This document shows, one piece after another, positions 1 through 13,882 of a stretch of 64,000 bases of DNA (the first letter of the stretch is position 1; each line of letters opens with the position of its first letter). Under the pieces are notes generated by a model. That model was not told where the DNA came from. It did not search any database and was given only the letters and a program-made list of their open reading frames with translations. This stretch comes from Dicaeum eximium. Its lineage: Eukaryota > Chordata > Aves > Passeriformes > Dicaeidae. Made by a program: the position numbers and the translations under genes. The DNA lies in the NCBI GenBank assembly GCA_013396995.1, contig VWZP01002541.1, forward strand, positions 1,001,858-1,065,857. Reading direction: 5' to 3'.

Positions 1-3000
1 TATTTTTACTGTGCAGCATAAAGATGAATGTCTACAAAGAGATCTTTGAATTCTTTCTTTCAATTTCCTGCAAGAAAGGATACTGGAAGGGTTTGTAGCT
101 CTCCAGGGACTTAATTTCTATATATACCTGAGGGTGACTTCTGATCAAAGATGCCTTTTAAAAAGAAGGCTAGTGAAGATCCTTTAAATAAATGCAAACT
201 TCCTTCCCCAGGGGTTGGTGAGGAGCAGGAGGAAGTCTATAAGAGGGAACTGGACAGTATTATTGGTAAAAGTGCATTGGGGAAAAAAAAAAAAAGCAAA
301 GTAAACAGTTTCCTAGATGGAAAAGGGTTTTGTTTTAACAATCCAATACAAAATTTAGTAAAGCTTTGGGAAATTACTCCATTTATGGGTATTGCTGTGA
401 CCAACACGCCCAACTAACATGGTTATAGCTGAAGTTTGTTCTGTTTTTTAGCACAGTGGTATTTTCAAAGTTTCCATTGTGTTGTTTTCTAAGGGAACAT
501 CAGTGTCTGGGAACTGGAAGCTTCTCCTGAGCTAAGTTTCCTGGGACCATAAATTCACCCATATGCTGAGTGGATGTCTGACTTCATGTTTTGCATGTGT
601 ATATAATGCTGACATAATAGAATTATTTTGAAATTCAGTGTCAGTACTATCCCCTTTCCTTTATGAGAAGCCAATCCATTGCCACTTGGCAGGAGATGGC
701 CTGGTATGAGTTAATAAGAACACACACCTTGGTGTGTAACACACCTTTGTACATTAGTGTCTTTTCCTTAATAATACAGTTAAAGTTTCTCCTTGATAAT
801 TAGTGTTCCTGCTTTATTTCCTTGCAGTTTGAATAGTATAGACACATATATTAAACTATTTATTGTCAGAAAATATTTGGATGGATTTAATTTAAATATT
901 TTTAAATAGTCTTGATTCATAGGAGCAATATTATTCAGACCTTAGGAAATACTGTAAAATCTAAGATATTCCAGAATTCCATATATTGGGCACATCTAGA
1001 TTCCACTTGAGAAACAAAACACTGCATCTGTACTTCCTTCAAATACTATTTTCATTGAACCTTTATGTGAAGAAGGCCTTTGGCATTGACATTTAATTAT
1101 TTAAATGAGTATTGAAGCAGTGCATTAAAAGTTGCAGGTAAGTCCTGAGTCTTGAGTTTTGCTCCTATTTGCTTTGTATATAACCCAATTGTCTTCTACT
1201 TAGGGTTGTTCAGAAATCACTAACTGATGTCCTTGGCATGACCTGAAGCATTGCCAGATAGGATAATGCACCTAGCAGATTTCTTTATCATCTGTGTAAA
1301 GATGATGTCACTCCTGGGGCCTATTCTGGAGTCAAGCAGACAACTTCTCCTGGAGTGAAGCCCAGATGGCTGCAGGGACCCTTTCCTCTGTGCAAGGTGA
1401 GTGACACAGCACAAAGCTGGGCTCACAGGCACCCTGTGCAGCTGCCCAGTGCTACAGCAGGTAACTTTCCACCTTTGCCTGTGTGTCTTCATGTGTCAGG
1501 ACCCAAAAAGGTCTTTAATATTTTACTATAGAACCATCATTTCTCCATTGCAACATCACCCTCTAAATGCCAGTGGCTACATCTCATCAGAAACCAGAAT
1601 ATTGGTGTCCATATACACAAAAATGTCCCAAAGATAGGAATGTTTTGCCCCTGTCTGGACCAGATTCCATCCAGGTCTTCTGAGCTGATAGAAAGCTGAC
1701 TGTGAATGCCATACATCTGTCTCATAGTTTTGATAGACTCTAGGTCTCTGTCTATGGCACAGACAAAAGAAAATGAAAGCTGTTTTTTCACTTTCTCTCC
1801 CCCCCTTCCACCTTTCCCCCCCACCTTGCTTTTCCTCATTCTTTATGACAAGAAGGGGTGCAAAGCCAAACAGTCTCCTTGGAGTTCTGTGTTGGTGGTG
1901 CAGGTCCCAAAGGACTACAGATTTAACCGTGCCTGAATATCTTTTTAAAATTAAGTTTCTTATTATACATTGAAGTATTCCAGCTGTTTCAGTGTTTTGG
2001 TATGTGTATCTGATGAAAACCTTTGGGTTATAGAGGGCTGCATAGATGTGCAGAACATCCAGTTTAGAAGACGATTTAATGTATTTAGGAAGTCAACAGT
2101 GACTTACTTTAAGAGAGAAAATTGAAAATCTCTCTTTTTAAATGACAAACACTTGAGTTTTCCACTAGAAGAACTGTTGGGAATAATAGTGTTAACCTCC
2201 ATAACACTTCATCTTTGGAAGGAAGGTAAAGAAATCTTTTACTATTGGATTTTTCTGAATTTTAGTAGAAAGACCTGGGTGTGAGGAATAGAAGGGTGGG
2301 GGACCACAGAGCTAGAGAAGATTAGTTTGTGAGGCAGTTTCAATGGTGGTGTGATCTCCAGACAACTCAGTGGCAGCCAATGTCATCTTTTTAATTCACC
2401 ATACATAAATCTTTAGTGAGTTTTGATTACAAAGTCATCTCTGCCATGAGGGTAGCCAAAATCCAAAATCTCTGATCAAAATAATTTCAAGGATTCTATA
2501 AACTCTTCCAAATATACCCAAACAATGATGTCTTTCAATCTATACTAATTTCTTCTTTTCCAGCCCCTTGGCAAATAATGTACCCAGTGGGTTTCATATC
2601 AACTTTTTTGTGGTGTAAAAATGGAATCCACAGTGAATTTCTTTGCTTGTTGATGAATCACTTCCACTACTTCAGTTTTTTTAGAATGCTTGAAATATTT
2701 TACGTTTTGAACTTTCCTATGAATTTTCTGTGTTCATGGGGGGTGTTTAATGAGAGAGGCACTGCTCAATATATATAATAGACATGTAGTCCCAGACATA
2801 CTAAAATGATTAAGCTATAAACACCTTTTGTATAGGCTATATATTCCTTTGAAGTGTCAGTGTGATTTGCACTATATTTCTAATCCTTTCCTGATGTATC
2901 TTTAAACTTTTTACTCCATATTTTGTGTTTATGCATTCAGTGTTTTCCCTTCTCATGTGATTTACATCATAAGTAACACAGCAGATATCAGCTTCTTTCT

Positions 3001-5567
3001 CTCAGATGATTTATTGAAGCTGTTAAGATAATTTTTTATTTTATGTCTCTTATCTAGAGAGCTTTCTGTTTGGTGTTATCTTTTTTTTTCCCCCATATAT
3101 TCTCTGTATAATATTTCACCTTAATGGAAATATTGAAGACTTTAAGATGTAGGACATATCTGTCTAAGAATCTGTTCATCTCCTTTGGCAGAAAACAGAC
3201 TTTGAACTATTCTTTATTCAACCTTCTGGACAGCAATTTTATCTAGAACATATTTCTCCTGTTTGATTATGGGGTGTCTTGTTGGTCACTGTCAAAAGCC
3301 ATAATAAAGACAAGATATTTTCACGCTTCCCACTCATCCACTTAGCTGATAATTTTATCAAAGGAAATTGTGTTGAGCTCATTTTCTTTGAAAATACATT
3401 TTAAATTATTTTTATTACCCTCTTGTGTTAACAAATGGATAGATTATAATTTATTCCACTATTCTTTGGGGTACTGAAGTTACCTTGAATAGTATCTAAT
3501 TTCTTAGATAGACCTTTTTCCTCTTTGAGAAGGATTTTCTCTTTGTCCTCTCACAGTCCTTTGGGATCTCATTGTCTTCTAAACACATTCAGAAATCAGT
3601 GCTAAAATTCCTGAGACTGCTCTGGCTACTGCTGTGAGTACTCACAGGGGGACATTTTGTCAGGCCCTGCTGAGTTCATCATTTCTAACACTTAAATAAT
3701 CTTCTATGCTTCTAATTTGTCTCCTTGTTACCGATTCCACAATAATCTTGGTATGATTTAATGAGGGCTTGCAGCAGTAGGTACTTCAGTTTGAAACAGC
3801 CGCAGTTCTCTGAGTGACTCCCCCCAAAGCCCCAGTTTTCACCAGAGTTCCACATCTTTGTCAGTGACTGGAAGCTCTGGCTTCGATCCATGCCCTACTC
3901 CCCTTTGCTATCCTGGGAAGAGAAGTGCCAATCTCCTCTCTGACATCCACAGGTGTCTGAGACTTCAGGAGCACTGGGCTCAGCACAATTCCCCCCTCAA
4001 ATTTAATGTCTTATCTCTCAGAAGAGTGATGGAGGCTTTCATTTTCCTCTAAAGCAAAATAATGCAATAGCTGAGCTGGGAGCCAGAGGAGAAGCCCCAG
4101 TGCCCGTGCTCTCCACAGCTCTGCAGCCCCTGTGATTCCTTTATGGGGTCCAGGGTGGTGCCAGGGACGCTCTGGAGTGAACAGCAGGGAGGCAGAAAGG
4201 AATGGCCAGGACAAGAAAAAGTGAGCTTGTGCTGCTCTAGTGGTGTGCAGGAAAAGGAAAGGTTAACTCATGGTCTGCTCCAATGATTAGTCCTGTTTCA
4301 TTTGAGGACAGTGGTTAAAATTTGGGAAAGTTTCTTGTGGTAGAAAACACTGGCAAATTTTGTAAAAAACTTGTTTTGCAAAGAAGTGTTACAATGTAAA
4401 ATATTGTTTTAAATAAAATAATTTTGTTATCTGGTAGCATGTAAGTAGTCATTGTGTCATATTTGTCATGCCTTCTGGCATAACAAATTTAGCATTTGCT
4501 GCAAGACATATTGGCTGCTGTCACAGGAGGTAGCAAAATTGATATAAAAGAGGGACAGCATATGGCAAAAATATCACTTTGGGAAAGGACATAATGCTCC
4601 AATTAATAATGAAAGAAGAAAATAATCTTTTTGCTAAGAGAAATCTAATACATTTAAAGTGCATCCCTGGAGGAGTTTGCAGTGGTTCTGAGCCTAGGTG
4701 AATTCTCCTAGGTGCAGTAATCTTTCAGTGGAATTAATTTTGTCAGGACTATGCCAAGCAGAAAAACATAGTAGACATACCATAGAATATATATATCTGA
4801 TATAAGCTATAGCCTTCCTCTCCTTCTGAAATCTCATGGACTATTGTACCAAAGATTTTTATTCCTTGAAAAAGAAAGCAGTATATATACTTAGGTTGGA
4901 ATGTCAGACTTCCTCCTTGCTGCTGCATCACAGTAAATTATTTTTTTATTTCCAGATTGGACTGGGTCTAAAGGCACGTGTTGACTTCTCTGAATTCTGG
5001 CTTGGCCATAAGTAGAGCTGAAATGGGGAGGTCTTTGAAAAATTACTTCTTTTTGACCAGGGAAGGGGAAAAAGTCCCAAGGTACATGAATTCAATAAAA
5101 AAGCATCTAAAACTTCTCTCCCTAGAAGACCAGGTGGCTGTTGCAGATCCACATAACATAGAAAGTTATTCTAAAAGTTATACAAGTGAAAATACAAAGT
5201 GAAGTCTTCTGAAGAAGTGTGTATTTCCTATTTCTCCAGAGGACAAGGAGAGGTTATTTCAGCTGAGGATGAGAAGGAAGTTGACCTGCTAGATCCTTGC
5301 AATTGTTTTCAAGGACTTTAACTTTACTTGTTAGAGAACAAGGAATGTGGGGTAGGATAGGAGTGGGTGTTTCACATCTTAAAGCTCTGAAAAGTGTGTT
5401 TGACAGATTGCAAACATGTGAAAAGTACACTTCTGAACCACTTTGGTGGGGGGTAAGAGAGTTTTCTCAGATAGTAAATAGTTTGTGAAAGCAAATGGCT
5501 CCAATAGTTAATCTGTGCTGATTTCCATGGAGAAGCTACAGTGAATCCTTCAGAAACTTTCACACAA
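1..5567. other. Intergenic, AT-rich, no gene recognised
   Basis: The open frames here are all at most 100 codons, overlap on opposite strands and show no domain or splice support. The one local feature is a C-rich tract at 1799-1822. A somewhat GC-richer patch lies at about 4070-4210 without recognisable coding content. Confidence 0.7.
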
Positions 5568-5872
5568 AGAATATGCTGAACTAGAAGGGACCCATAAGGA
5601 TCACTGAGTCCAACTCCTGGCCCTGCACAGGGACATGCCCAGAAGTCACGCCATGTGACAGAGCATTGTCCAAAAACTTATTGAATTCTGCCAGGCTTGG
5701 TGCTGTGACCACTCCCCAGGGGAGCTGTTCCAGTGCCTAACCACCCTCTGGGTGAAAAAACCTTTTCCTGATATCCAACCTAAACCTCCCTAAACTCAGC
5801 TTCAGACCATTCCCTTGGATTCTGTCACTTGTCACCACAGGGAAGAGGTGAGAGTCCCCCCCTCCTCTTCCG
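5568..5872 (-). mobile_element. CR1 LINE 3' UTR fragment
   Basis: On the plus strand this reads as the reverse complement of a CR1 tail. From 5568 upwards come the degraded terminal repeat (ATATGCTG), AGAAGGGACCCATAAGGATC, GAGTCCAACTCCTGGCCCTGC, GGGGAGCTGTTCCAGTGCC, ACCCTCTGGGTGAAAAAACC and ATATCCAACCTAAACCTCCC, all CR1 blocks in the right order. The match fades after the CCCCCCTCCTCTTCC block near 5872. Only the 3' UTR is kept, so no coding part survives. It lies in the desert downstream of PLXDC2 and looks older than the copy at 55.3 kb, because the end repeat is eroded. Confidence 0.9.
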
Positions 5873-8800
5873 TGCTTGATTTCTAACCAACCTTGGCGCC
5901 AACCTTGGAGCCATGCACTGACCTGATGGATCTGCCTATTTCCATCAGTATTACTCCTTCTTAACAGAAGAAGTGAGGAAATCACTACCTTTGCTCCAGA
6001 CCCCTCTCCCAATTGTCCCAGGGCCCTGAATTCTCTTTTGTTTGTCCTCTGACTTTTCTTTTTTACTTAATCACTGCCAGTTTAAACAGCCAATAGAGGA
6101 CAGTTATCAGAGGGCCTTACTAAACTGGAGAGTGTTACAGAAATGTCCCTTATCTGAGCCCCATTGTTCTGTGCACCTGTAGCTGAGCCCCTGGCGGCAC
6201 CTACAAGTCCTACAGACTGAGGAACACATGAAAGTTGTATGTAAAAATTATACAAGTCCTCTGGATGTAGATCCTCAGCTTCACACCAGACACCCCTCTT
6301 GAGATTGTTCACAAGGCAGGAAATTGAAGGGGATTTAAAGAAGACCACACTGAATCAAAAGTACAAACCTCACCACTTTTGAGAAGTTAACAACATTGTA
6401 AACTTCTTTAAAAAGATGGTTCTGTCTAAGGGATGTGGCAGTGTACTGATATGGTCAGACTACTTGTGGGTTTTCTTAAACCTGTGGAAATGTGGTGCAT
6501 AGACCTGGGGGCACCTTATCTTTTCCTGGAATAAATCTCCTCTTAGATTTCCAAGGACTCCCTTTTTCAGCAATTTCTCTGAAACACTGATAAGCTTTTT
6601 AAGAGATTGGGAGGGTGAAGAATGAGAACTGTATGAAAATGGATTTTATTTCTGCTTGCTAGAAAACATCATGAATGGGGGTAGGAAAGAATTCTTAATT
6701 AGACTTTAATAATATAAATCCAGTCATTCAGTTTATGATTAGCTGTGTTTAGTTCACTCTAATAAAGTGATTTACAACATTTGCACTTTATACTAAGTAA
6801 TCAGCCAAAATAAAATTTAATTTATGCTCCTTTATAATATTTATTTGAAAGATTTTTTTTTTGAGACTTGAAAATGGACAGAATTCATGTCTTATAAATT
6901 GAAAACAAAATTTAAAAGTTCCAAGAATGAAAAAGTTTTTTTCATTTAAAATGTTGCTTGGCTTGTTTTCTACTTTGTAATAAAAAAAAGAATAGTGACT
7001 TCATCCTACAAACACATTTTTTTAAACCTAATTCTTTTTAGGAGCAAAAAGATGACACAAAACTTCTTGAAATAGCATATAAGCCATCAGGACCTCAAGA
7101 GAACCTTGTTCTTTCTAGCTGCCCAGAACAACAACTTCAAAGCCAAATTTGCAGATGTAGCCCTGCTCTGCATAGCAAACAGTCAGACTGGCAGGAAAAA
7201 CCACTACCTAATGCAAAAAGAGCACAGAGAGGGATCCAGCAGAATGGGAACGAAGGGATTTTCATACATTTCTGCTGAAACATCTGTATCAGTTTGTACC
7301 AATCATATCATTGGCACCTAAAAGCACAAGCTGGCAACAGAGAATGGAATCAAGTTTGTAAAGGCTTGATATTCACACTTGCTTGTTTTTCAAGAGAGAG
7401 GTGCAACACAGAACTGAACACAGAACAAAGCATGATTGACCTCTTTTGTATACATTCTTAAATTTCTGCTATTGGAGTAAGACAAATATGGATGAACTCA
7501 CACTAGAATGAAGACATCAAATTAAGGCAGAGAGCCTCAGTAATAATGCATTTTTCTCATTATTAATAATTAATAATATATTTGCCCCTCCAGAGAATCA
7601 AAAGCACAGAATGAGAGACCACAGATGTTGTTTTTAAGCATTTCCCAGAGGACCATTTCCATGCCTTCAGATGATGTAGTCTGTTCCAAGGTGCTGTACC
7701 TAGTGGGATGACAATATTACACTGAAAATTGCTGGGATCATTTATGTTTTGTTCCACTCTACAAACTGCCAGGGCATCCAGGGCAAGGAGAAGCTTGTTG
7801 AAGAGTTACCCTGGCCATGCTGGAATGTAGCTGAAGAGAGCAGATTGCAAGAACAATCTTTGATTTGATCCACAAACACTGCTCTTTCAGGAGGGGAGTT
7901 GTGGAGGGTGGTAAACAATGCAAATGTGTATTTCATAGAGGAACTCATTCACAAAGCCACAGCTAACTTGCAGGCTTGAAGGTGATGGAAAAGCACCCAT
8001 TATTAGGAAAGATGAAAATTATGCATTTATTTTCTTCCCTTTGGCAAAGAATTAGATTAATTTCTGTATCTGGGTTTGGATGAAATGTTCCTGCCCTTTG
8101 TTCAGCCCAGCAATAACTTCAAAGCATTCTGAAGATCTGGCTAGGTACAATAGTATTTCATGCCATAAATCATGGATCACATTAGCTGGGCTGCTCATGA
8201 ACTCAGTAAATAATGACAAATGTAAGGCTAAATTTGACTTTCAGTTGCTCATATAAATCTATTATAGCTTTGAAATCTACAGAACATTCATTATGAAAAG
8301 AAACTTTATTTTCAGTGTTTCCAGAAGACAGGAAAATCAAAGGACTGCTTTCAGATGACTAAAAATAGCATATCATTTCAGATATCAGTTTAAGAAATCC
8401 AGAGATTTTGTGGAAAAGAAACAGTTTTCTAAATTTGTGAGTTCCAATAAATATTGTCATAGTTAAATAGTGGCAAATGTTTTGATTAGAAAATCTTAAA
8501 CCTGAAGAGGCCAGAAAAGGGAATAAACATTGTTTTAGACATGTTCTGAAATTAGTTTGTGCCAATATCTCCTAGGTCTCTGCTCAGGTCTGGCTGGAAG
8601 GCTTTGGTCAATGTTTTTAGCTCTTCTGCATCCTATTAGAAGAAAAATATCCTGACCTCATCTGAGAGGATGCTGTAGCTGATGAGTCTTCAGACTCTAT
8701 TTGAAGATCTAGTTCCAGGTGAGCCTTTTTTCTTGTTTCCCTATAGCATAAATCTGGTTTCTGCTTTTTAATGGGGACCTGATTATAATATTGATAGTTG

Positions 8801-11800
8801 GCAGCTGGAGAAGGGGAGAATAAGGATAACTAAAATGAGATGGATAAGAAGGGGCATTGTTCTATGTAAACAGGAAATAAAAGAAAGACAAGACCTTCCT
8901 CAACCTTTGATACCAAGATGTCAGAGTTATGGCAGGTTTTTTTTTCCTGTGAGCAGGGCAGGAGTGCTGAACTATATCTGGTCTTTTTCCAGACACAGGT
9001 GTAGAGTTGACAGAATCTGGCATTTTAAGAATTATGTTTTAGGCTTGACAGAAGTTTCCTCATGAGCATCTGTACATGTGGGTCTTGAAGGATTTAAACA
9101 CACCGTCTCAGAGGAGCAGTCTGGAGTGTCTTCTATTTGAATGCCCCAAACATGCAACTGGTAAAACACCACTGGCACACAAAAGGGGCAGTAGCTGGGT
9201 GCCAAATGTGTCAGATGTTACCTTGGTGTAAAATAAGTCTGTGCAGAGATATGTATCAAGGATTTGTAGAGCTTTAGGGATGAAAGTGGAACATGGATGC
9301 TTAAATACCCTTCAAATGTGGATTAGTGTTCCTGTTGCCTAATTCATAAGGACTGGCAGTGGAAAGCTGCAGATGCCTAGAACTAGCTTATTACTAAGAG
9401 ATCTGCAAGGTCTGCTCTGGTATGGAGCAGTTCTGAGTTAAGAGGGGACATTGGACTATTCTGATTCAATACATCTTCTAAGCTAATGCACATCCTTCCT
9501 TTGGTGTGTGAATATGAGAGGCAGAGCCTCCACATTGCTGCGTGCACAGAGAGGGATGAAGCTGTCAAAACCCACGTGTAAGAGCAAAGCTGCTCCACTT
9601 CAGTGATACTTGGCTCCGAGCAGAGGAGAAGTGGAGAGACATTTGAGTTATGCCTACTGCTAATCTGAATTAACAAAAAAGCACTGGAAGCTATTTTCAT
9701 TATCCTTTGCTTTGTTTTTGCTAATCCTTCACTAGTCAGAAAAAAAGCAGAGCTATTTCGAAGGCTTAAATTTATTTGCATCTGTTCTGCAGATTTGCTA
9801 GTAGTGAGGAGCATGTGCTTAGAATATTCTCTGTCCAGGCATTGTGTAGATTCATCTACAGAACACCTTACTGACTGAATGAATTCCTGTTTGCTAGGGT
9901 TGATTGAACTGTTACCTCATTTTCCTCTTCTGCCACTAGATTATATACAAAGAGAACAATTTCTCAGGCAGTTGATCAATCAGTCAGACTTTTATATTGG
10001 AACTGAACAACAATGCAGACTCTCACTTGTTTCCAAATTCCTTATGTAAACTGGTAGCAATAATAAAAAAAGATACTTAACACTTTTATCCTCCTGGCAC
10101 TGGTCTTCTATAGAGCCCAGATCACCAAGTAGCTCCAGTTTGTTCAGCTGCAAATACAAAATAAATGGTCTGCTCAAAAACAACATGAATAATCATATAA
10201 TTTCCCCCCTGCATTTTCAGCACTGCAGTGAATCATCTGACCTTTTGTAGATGGTTTCCAAAGTCTATTCAACTTGATTCTAGTGTAGTGATACAAAGTA
10301 ATACTGGGTCAAAATTTTCAAATTCAAAAGAAAATCCACAAACTTTCAGACATATCTGCATTTCAGACATACCTACACTGTGTATCCTGGCTGTAAATAA
10401 CTAGAACATCCCAGGTGTTTTTGATAATGTATGAGGAACAAACCAAGCAAGTACATCCAAAAGATAAACTGAAAGACTTTATAAAGCTAAAAGAGTACAT
10501 GAGATTTAGAAAACTTGTATCTCTACATTTCATCAGAATGTTTTGTTCCCACAGAATCTGAATTCTGCTGGCAGTACTTTCAGAGCTTCATAAAAATTCC
10601 ATATTGTCATATCAATAAAATACCTGACACAAATATCCAAATTTATAGGTGTTTATTGAATCAGTACCAGTAAAACTTTCTTTCTGAATCACATGGTGAC
10701 AGTCCTTTGTAGCAGAAAAGGAAAATGACCTGAAATACACAGAAAAAGGGAGAGCCATGCCAAAAAGGGGAACAGAGGAATGAAATAATCGAATAACAGT
10801 TGACTGTGACATAGATGGGTTATGAGCTCAGCTTTGATGGGTCTTATAAGTTTTAAAAAAATGTCCTTTCCCTTAGCTTTCTCCTGTTCAAAGTGATTCA
10901 TCACACTATTTCTATTTTTCTGGCCTCAGATAAATTTCATCTAAAGAATCCTTCAAAACATGTGAAGAAATCCCCTCTGGTGAGGTCTTGAATCATATGT
11001 GTGGTTTTTTTGGTTTTGTTTTTGGTTTTTTTTTTTCCCTGGAAAAGGCTATTCTTCCCTGTTGGCAGGCCTGCCTTCTTTCCTTGGGCTTTATTTCTCT
11101 GATACAACAACTTGTTTGTTAGAAATTATCTAGTTTCTACAATGGCTGGGATAGTCTGACTCCTTTTAACTGCCAAGAAAACCTTTTTCTCCATGAGCTA
11201 ATGCAAGTCCATTCCCATGAGACAGGCAATATGACATCCCTGTATTTTGTGTGCTCTCTAAGAACATCAAACCCTCATGGGGGCCTGTTCTATTGTAACA
11301 AAATTTCTATCTTTCTAATTAATTGAACCTTCTGCTCTTGTGTAATAATTACCTTAGCTTCTCATATATGTATTTTGAATTGAGGGTACTATTTTGTTAA
11401 GCTGTTGGCTGATGTTTGGTGATTTTGCTCTTTTCCTGGTGCTTTCCAATTAAGTAATTTTCTCAGTCTTTGAATTTCCTCTTCCATGATCTGCACTTCA
11501 CTTTGATTAAGGACATCATTCCATTCACATCAGTTTTTAAATCTCCTTTGCCAGAGGGTTACATCATGCCCTCCATTCCCATTTTTCTTTCCAGAAGTCA
11601 TCTTGCTTAGTTCATTTGTCACCATACTCTTCTCATCTTTCTGCCTGACAGCTTGAAGGATTTCTTCTGGTCATCTCCACTTCACAGGTAATAGTGTAAT
11701 TTGTATGTGTGTTCCTTTAGTTCTCTTGTCTGTACCAATAAGTTCTCCTTCAACTCCTGCAACGTTATGATATGAGATCAGGTTTTCTTCTTTTTTCTGT

Positions 11801-13830
11801 GATTGCATTAGTATTGATCTACTTTTCAATTTCCCCTAATTCATGTCACCCCAAGTAAAGCTGCTGTCATCACAATGTTCCTGTAGGCATAGTGGGACAA
11901 GTGCAAGGTGGGTATGAAACAGAGCCAGACCTAAAATGTGTAATCTCAGTGTAATACACTGAAAAGTTATGCAAATCTAACCTGTGCAATATCACACATT
12001 TTTAGATCTGCTTCTTCTTATGGTTACAGCTTTTAAAGTAACACTGTACTGTAGGGTTTCTTCATTATTCTTTAGCACTTCCTTCAGGAGTTGTCACCCC
12101 CTCAACCAGGTGAAATGCTTATTGCATAAATGCATATAGAATGTTATATTTCACACTAAAGTGAGCAGCTAAGAGACAAAATTCTACAGTAGGTTCTGCT
12201 TTTTTGTCTACTGTTGTTCAAATGGATAGTACAGAAAAGAAACATAGCAAAATTCCTGTGGCTTTCTGTTCACAACTTTGGTGTCACCTGGAAGCTGAGG
12301 TTTTTCAGAGTGAACATTATAATCCTGTCAGAAGAAAGCTTTCAAATTTGAACAATAAATGATGTAGTTCTTGGGTTTCCCCTCTTCTGGATATCAGATT
12401 TTTTTTTTAATTTCAAAAAAATCAATCTTTTCATTGTGCTTTGTTTCTGAATTAGGTAATATAATTTAGAACCTGTTAGAGCAAGTGGCTGACTGTGGTT
12501 TAGGTCAGGATTGTCAACACATGTCAGGGAACCAGTTTCTAAATGTATTAAGTTCTGGTAAATTAGCTAGAAAGAGATCTGTGTGTGTTTTTTTAACACT
12601 GTAAGTTTCTATGCTTTAATAAGTATTACCCCTATCTGCATGATGGTAAAGGACCTATTTTTCTTTTAAGTGGTCACTAACAACTAATTGCAAGTAAAAT
12701 GTATTTTCTGAGACCTGTGTCTCGATAAAAAACCTGTCATTTCTGTGAAACTACAGTAGCTGACTTGCATACAATGTGGGGATACTAATTTAAATTTTAA
12801 ATCTGCTTATTGGAGAGAAGAATGTGTTTTGAAGCTACAGTTTCATAATTTGGAACTAGCTAGAGCATCTGTTCTTTTGCAGATAAAGGGCAAGTGAAGT
12901 CTGAATCAAAACTACATCAACCATTATTTTATCTGTGTTGTTGGTATCCTTGCACGTATGCTCATCACTTCTGTCTGAACTTTTGAATATTGAAGCTGAC
13001 TTGGTGGGAAATATTTTATTCTTGATTTAGGATTTAATTTGTGGCTTGCCATTTCTTTTGCTTTTCTTCTTCTTTCTGCTGACCTTAGCCAGCTCTTTTG
13101 AAATGTATATTGTGAAATACATAATTAGTTAGAAGCCATATCACAAAGTGGTACTTCTTCGAAGTGCTGATACTTTGGAAGAAAACCCTGTTAATGGACT
13201 TATTTTCCATTCTTCTGTGCTGCTTCCTTCCTCTCTGCATTAATTCTGTAAATGGAGGTACACAAAAGTCATAGCAAGTAGTGTGTTTAAAAGCTTCTGC
13301 TTTATGCAACCCAAGAAGCACAGCACAAGAAAGAAGCACATCCCCATCACAGTAATTTTTTTATTTTGAAGGGTCAGTACAAGCCTCTCCTATGAATTCT
13401 TGTCCATTACAACTATGGAATGCCTAAACATTTTTTTTATTGTGTGCTTTCTAAAAACCCTAGCTAGGGATCTTTGCTGAATAAATGTTGTTACTGATGT
13501 CTATACTAGATTTAATACTACACAGCTGCTAGCAATGAGGAAAACTTTGGCAGTACTCTTGTTAATACCCTAAATAAGTTCTCAGGATTTTTAATCACAA
13601 TCCTGCTGATTTCTGTGTAGATAAAATAAGAGAAATTAGCTAAATCTTTTATGGTCCCAGTATGTACCCACTGGTTTCAAAGACCTGGCATGAATAGTTC
13701 CCAAAATATCAAGTTGCATTATTAGGACCGGTCTTGGCTATGAAATCAGTTGTTAAATCTTCTATGAAATGCCATAAACTCTTTCTGCCTCAGTTGTTCC
13801 AGTGTAAAATGAAATGTCTGGTGTTTTCTG

Positions 13831-13882
13831 ATCATATATGTGTATATATAGATATATGTATGCATGCACACATATATACACA
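13831..13882. repeat. TA/TG microsatellite with inverted arms
   Basis: The arms TGTGTATATA (13839-13848) and TATATACACA (13873-13882) are reverse complements around a TATGCATGCA-type centre. This is typical of alternating purine-pyrimidine simple repeats. Confidence 0.85.

Noticed and set aside
151..417. Lys-rich 88-codon plus-strand open frame near the left edge
   Set aside because: It includes a long lysine run from a poly(A) tract, has no domain or splice context, and lies in AT-rich desert. Chance is the simplest explanation.
5737..6012. 91-codon minus-strand open frame
   Set aside because: Much of it is CR1 3' UTR sense sequence, which is non-coding in the element.
9383..9814. 143-codon minus-strand open frame
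   Set aside because: No recognisable motif, and no supporting promoter, splice or poly(A) structure. Frames of this size are expected in 64 kb searched six ways.
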